Source: Bacteroidaceae bacterium | GTDB taxonomy: Bacteria > Bacteroidota > Bacteroidia > Bacteroidales > Bacteroidaceae | Reading direction: 5' to 3' | Length of the DNA stretch: 64,000 bases | Assembly: GCA_030843315.1 (NCBI GenBank) | Contig: JAUUPT010000001.1 | Span: forward strand, 1 to 64,000 | Part shown: positions 61,031 to 64,000 of the stretch, piece by piece | How positions within the stretch are numbered: position 1 is the first letter of the stretch | Layout: each line of letters opens with the position of its first letter | Notes under the pieces: model-generated | What the model saw: only the letters and a program-made list of their open reading frames with translations | Told to the model about the DNA's origin: nothing | The model's database searches: none | Position numbers and translations under genes: made by a program

Positions 61031-61516
61031 TTAATCCTCCTTGTTCATTTTTTTAAGTTTGTCTTTGATGCGGCTGAGTTTTGTGGCAACATTCGTCACG
61101 GTCAGTCCGGTGATTTCGGCAATTTCGTCGTAACTTTTCTCTTCCAGATAGAGCAGGATAATGGATTTCTCCAATTGTCCCAACCGGTTAATCATCCGGT
61201 AGAGTTGCTTCAGCATGGCTTGGGTTTCGTCCGTCTCTTCCGTTCGGTCGGCCTCTTGGGTGAGGGTGACGATTTCGGGGATGTTCTTTTCTTTCCGGAT
61301 AAAACTGATGCAAGTGTTCAGTGCAATGCGGTATATCCAGGTAGACATTTTACACTCCCGCCGGAACTTGGGAAATGCTTTCCATAAGTTGAGCACCACT
61401 TCCTGATAGAGGTCGCCGAGGGTAGCATTGGGCGTAGTGTACAGGTAGCACACCTTGTATATGACGCGCTCGTACTCTCGTACCGTGGACACAAACTCTT
61501 GCTCTACATTATCCAT
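61031..61516 (-). CDS. ECF-type RNA polymerase sigma factor
   Basis: 161 residues. Region 2 (about 10-80: VYKVCYLYTTPNATLGDLYQEV, ECKMSTWIYRIALNTCISF) and region 4 helix-turn-helix (about 105-155: LYLEEKSYDEIAEITGLTVT with NVATKLSRIKDKLKK). No region 1 or 3, as in ECF sigma factors. It heads a three-gene unit with a membrane protein and a phosphoesterase; the regulon is unknown. Confidence 0.92.
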   Translation of the reverse strand: MDNVEQEFVSTVREYERVIYKVCYLYTTPNATLGDLYQEVVLNLWKAFPKFRRECKMSTWIYRIALNTCISFIRKEKNIPEIVTLTQEADRTEETDETQAMLKQLYRMINRLGQLEKSIILLYLEEKSYDEIAEITGLTVTNVATKLSRIKDKLKKMNKED

Positions 61517-61597
61517 TTTCTTTGGCTTCTATGTTCGAATTGCTTTTGTACTGTTAGTCGCAGAGGATGGCGATAAATCACAGCGCAAAGGCATATT

Positions 61598-62509
61598 TTA
61601 TTTAGGCAGATTGGCTGCCAGGAACTTTCGCATTTCGTTGACGGGCATTCCGCGGCGACGGGCATAGTCTTCCAACTGGTCTTCACCGATTTTGCCAACT
61701 GCAAAGTAGCGGGATGCAGGGTGTGCCAGCATCAGGCCGCAGACGGAAGCGTGCGGATACATGGCTCCGTTCTCGGTCAGGGTGATGCCGATTTTCTTCA
61801 TGTCGAGCAGTTCATCCAGGAGGAAGTTGACGGATTGGTCGGGCAGGGAAGGGTAGCCCACAGCCGGGCGGATGCCCTGGTAATCCTCAATCAGCAACTC
61901 CCGGATGGAGAGCGATTCGTCGGGGGCATATCCCCAAGCCTCCTTGCGCACATACTCGTGCATCTTTTCGGTAGCGGCTTCGGCCAGGCGGTCGGTCAGC
62001 GTTTGCACGAGGAGGTGTTTGTAAGGATCGTCTTTATAGTATCCTTCGGTTTCCTCGCTAATGGACGAGGCGAATAGCCCGATGGTGTCAGGGATACCCG
62101 AGGATAGCGGACGTATAAAGTCGCTCAGGCAGAGGAAAGGGCTGCCGTCGGGATGCGGCGTTTGCTGGCGGAGCAGGGGGAAGACGGTTCCTTCTATCAG
62201 AAGGTTGTCACCGTCGGCATTTGCCCGGCAAAGCCTGAAGATGCATTGAATGGTAATGTCCTCATCCAGTTGGTTGAGCATCCGGTTGGCCTCCTTGAAC
62301 AGTTGCATCGCTTCGGCGGCTTTGGCACGTTCTTCTTCGGGAAAGGCGGCCAGCCAGGAGGCGCGGCAAGCGTCGCAGCCATGAATATTGGCAATGGCTG
62401 CAAAACGCGGCTGAAAGCCCCAGGCATGGAAGAAGTAAATCCAGTTGATATATGGGCTTACGTCGTGAACGGGATAGTTGAGGATTACCGGCGGTTGGGA
62501 ATTAATCAT
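61598..62509 (-). CDS. Stand-alone methionine synthase (MetH) activation domain protein
   Basis: 303 residues. It matches the C-terminal activation domain of B12-dependent methionine synthase, with RPAVGYPSLPDQS (about 219-231), the AdoMet-binding region, and SRYFAVGKIGEDQLEDYARR (about 271-290). The homocysteine, folate and B12 domains are missing and not nearby, so a split or auxiliary reactivase is likely. It would methylate oxidised cob(II)alamin with AdoMet and flavodoxin. Located 10 bp after the dihydroorotase gene on the same strand. Confidence 0.88.
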   Translation of the reverse strand: MINSQPPVILNYPVHDVSPYINWIYFFHAWGFQPRFAAIANIHGCDACRASWLAAFPEEERAKAAEAMQLFKEANRMLNQLDEDITIQCIFRLCRANADGDNLLIEGTVFPLLRQQTPHPDGSPFLCLSDFIRPLSSGIPDTIGLFASSISEETEGYYKDDPYKHLLVQTLTDRLAEAATEKMHEYVRKEAWGYAPDESLSIRELLIEDYQGIRPAVGYPSLPDQSVNFLLDELLDMKKIGITLTENGAMYPHASVCGLMLAHPASRYFAVGKIGEDQLEDYARRRGMPVNEMRKFLAANLPK

Positions 62510-62519
62510 TTACTGTTCG

Positions 62520-63866
62520 TTAATCATTGAATCTCAACTCGTCGCCCCGGTAGGTATCGTCTACAACGCCATCGCTGTAAATCAGATGCCCGTTGGCAAA
62601 GGTTTTTTCTACTTTCCAATTGAAGTCAATGCCGTTTAGCGGAGTCCATCCGCATTTGCTCAATACATCGTCGTCGGTTAATGTCCAACGCTCGGTGGGG
62701 CGTACCAGTACGAGGTCGGCATGATAGCCTTCGCGGATATAGCCGCGTTTCTCGATGTGGAACAACCGGGCGGGCGCATGGCACATCTTCTCGACTACGG
62801 TTTCGAGCGTGAAGACAGTTTCGTCCACCAGCTTCAGCATACTGATAAGCGAGAACTGTACCATCGGCATGCCCGACATCGCTTTCAAGGCGCCGCCCGT
62901 CTTGTCGGAAAGCAGGTGCGGGGCGTGGTCGGTGCCGATTACATCTATTAATCCCGATTTTACGGCATTGCGGATGGCATTGCGGTCGGCTTCCGTCTTG
63001 ATGGCGGGGTTGCACTTGATGCGTGCGCCGAATGTCCGGTAATCGTTGTCCGTAAAGAGCAGATGGGGAATACAGGCTTCGGCGGTGATGCGTTTCTCCG
63101 AAAGCGGGGCGTTGCTGAATAGTTCGAGCTCGCCGGCGGTGGAGATATGGAGTATATGCAATCGGGCATTGGCATCTTTTGCCAGTCGCACGGCAAGTTC
63201 GGAAGAGGCGTAGCAAGCCTCGGCAGAACGGATATGCGGGTGCTCACTGATAGGAATATCGTCCTTTCCGGCAAACAGTTCCTTGACTTTGGCGGTATTC
63301 TTTTTGATAATATCCTGTTCTTCGCAGTGGGCGGCAATCAGCATATCGGTACCGTGGAAGATGTTGCGCAGGCTGCTTATTCTGTCCACCAGCATATTGC
63401 CGGTGCTGGAACCCATGAAGAGTTTGACGCCGCAAACACGGCGCTTGTCCAGTTTGGCAAGGTCGGCGCAGTTGTTGTTGGTTGCCCCGAAGTAGCAGGA
63501 ATGGTTGACGACGCATTTCTCGTTCAGCAGGTCGAACTTGGCGTTCAGCGCATCCAGTGTGGTGGTCTGCGGGCTGGTGTTCGGCATGTCCATGATGGAC
63601 GTCACGCCACCGGCGGCGGCGGCACGGCTTTCGCTGAAGATGTCCGCTTTCTCGGTCAGTCCCGGATCGCGGAAGTGCACGTGGTCGTCGATGATGCCGG
63701 GCAGCAGGTAGCAGCCGGTGGCATCGATGGTTTCGTCACAGGGGGCAGAAAGGGAGTCGCGGTCTGCTGCGATCTCGGCGATACGCCCGTTCTCTATTAC
63801 CACGCAGCCTTTGAAGGACTGGCCTTCGTTTACAATCGTGGCGTTATCTATCAGTCTTCTTTTCAT
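62520..63866 (-). CDS. pyrC: Dihydroorotase (cyclic amidohydrolase)
   Basis: 448 residues. Amidohydrolase metal motifs: DDHVHFRDPG (about 60-69), carboxylated Lys region CGVKLFMGSSTG (about 146-157), HCEE (about 180), HILHIST (about 236) and the catalytic GTDHAPHLL (about 313). Class I dihydroorotase for pyrimidine synthesis. Translated just before the MetH activation-domain gene and just after the glycosyltransferase gene at the window end (10-bp gaps), so the three may form one operon. Confidence 0.9.
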   Translation of the reverse strand: MKRRLIDNATIVNEGQSFKGCVVIENGRIAEIAADRDSLSAPCDETIDATGCYLLPGIIDDHVHFRDPGLTEKADIFSESRAAAAGGVTSIMDMPNTSPQTTTLDALNAKFDLLNEKCVVNHSCYFGATNNNCADLAKLDKRRVCGVKLFMGSSTGNMLVDRISSLRNIFHGTDMLIAAHCEEQDIIKKNTAKVKELFAGKDDIPISEHPHIRSAEACYASSELAVRLAKDANARLHILHISTAGELELFSNAPLSEKRITAEACIPHLLFTDNDYRTFGARIKCNPAIKTEADRNAIRNAVKSGLIDVIGTDHAPHLLSDKTGGALKAMSGMPMVQFSLISMLKLVDETVFTLETVVEKMCHAPARLFHIEKRGYIREGYHADLVLVRPTERWTLTDDDVLSKCGWTPLNGIDFNWKVEKTFANGHLIYSDGVVDDTYRGDELRFND

Positions 63867-63876
63867 TGCTCATTCT

Positions 63877-64000
63877 TCATTTTTCGTTGAACTGCGGGTA
63901 TTTATGGAACCAACTGTTCCACTTCAACCGTATGACTCCGAATATGGCTTCGCCGAAAATGCTGCTGTTCATTTTGGAAGTGCCCAGCTCGCGGTTGATG
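63877..64000 (-). CDS. Polyprenol-phosphate mannosyltransferase (DPM1-like), C-terminal end only
   Basis: The last 40 residues before the stop read INRELGTSKMNSSIFGEAIF and continue to the end FNEK. RELGTSKM and the following GEA helix are typical of the C-terminus of family 2 dolichol-phosphate mannose synthases. The body and start lie beyond the window. The gap to dihydroorotase is 10 bp, as in other Bacteroides. Partial; call rests on this short end. Confidence 0.7.
   Translation of the reverse strand, partial: INRELGTSKMNSSIFGEAIFGVIRLKWNSWFHKYPQFNEK

Overview
The window looks like chromosomal DNA of a gut Bacteroides species. Supporting evidence: SusC/SusD pairs, a SusA-type amylase, S46 dipeptidyl peptidases, fimbrillin-like lipoproteins, GldE, DUF5686 and DUF4369 proteins, an inositol-lipid gene cluster, and many promoters of the Bacteroides type (TTG or TTTG, about 20 bp, TAnnTTTG). 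The species cannot be fixed from the sequence alone. No rRNA, tRNA, CRISPR array, complete insertion sequence, phage or conjugative element was seen.

Layout. 1-4030: 3' end of a PD-(D/E)XK (Rpn-like) gene, a 22-bp tandem repeat array, a promoter with a long structured leader, a tiny Gly-rich peptide and a large surface lipoprotein. 4060-7370: SusA-like amylase and a TPR protein. 7530-12210: five-gene Na+-pumping methylmalonyl-CoA decarboxylase/epimerase operon (propionate branch of succinate fermentation). 12360-16840: a TolC-like outer membrane factor behind a textbook sigma-54 promoter, followed by an NtrC-type activator and its histidine kinase. 16800-20205: aspartate decarboxylase plus aspartate:alanine antiporter. 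20390-22925: DUF5686 outer membrane protein. 23030-27020: inositol-lipid cluster (myo-inositol-phosphate synthase, PgpA-like phosphatase, GtrA, CDP-alcohol phosphotransferase, Aur1-like PAP2), then an iron alcohol dehydrogenase. 28340-34790: RNase G, a 30-residue ribosomal-type protein, HU, MutY, SSB, GldE, PPTase, a small ferredoxin and a small acetyltransferase. 34890-39232: tryptophanase, an orphan cobalamin riboswitch and a two-component system. 39500-48260: transglutaminase-like protein, a second 22-bp array, a SusC/SusD locus and a DUF4143 ATPase between 57-bp repeats. 48550-64000: housekeeping genes (ABC-F, PHP phosphatase, thioredoxins, PlsC), tandem DPP7/DPP11, an ECF sigma cassette, a stand-alone MetH activation domain, dihydroorotase and the end of a dolichol-phosphate-mannose-synthase-like gene.

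How the genes work together. Two decarboxylation-driven energy systems sit about 5 kb apart: the Na+ pump (7534-12208) and the AspT/AspD aspartate-alanine cycle (16795-20205). The peptidases, tryptophanase and aspartate system fit amino-acid use in the gut, and the Sus proteins fit glycan use.

The least explained signals are non-coding. Four intergenic arrays share an exact 22-bp period and dyad-like units but differ in sequence, and they lie upstream of promoters. A nested 173-nt hairpin sits in the leader at 1142-1314. A cobalamin riboswitch has no B12 gene behind it. An apparently isolated TolC has its own sigma-54 promoter, paired upstream sites and a two-component system.
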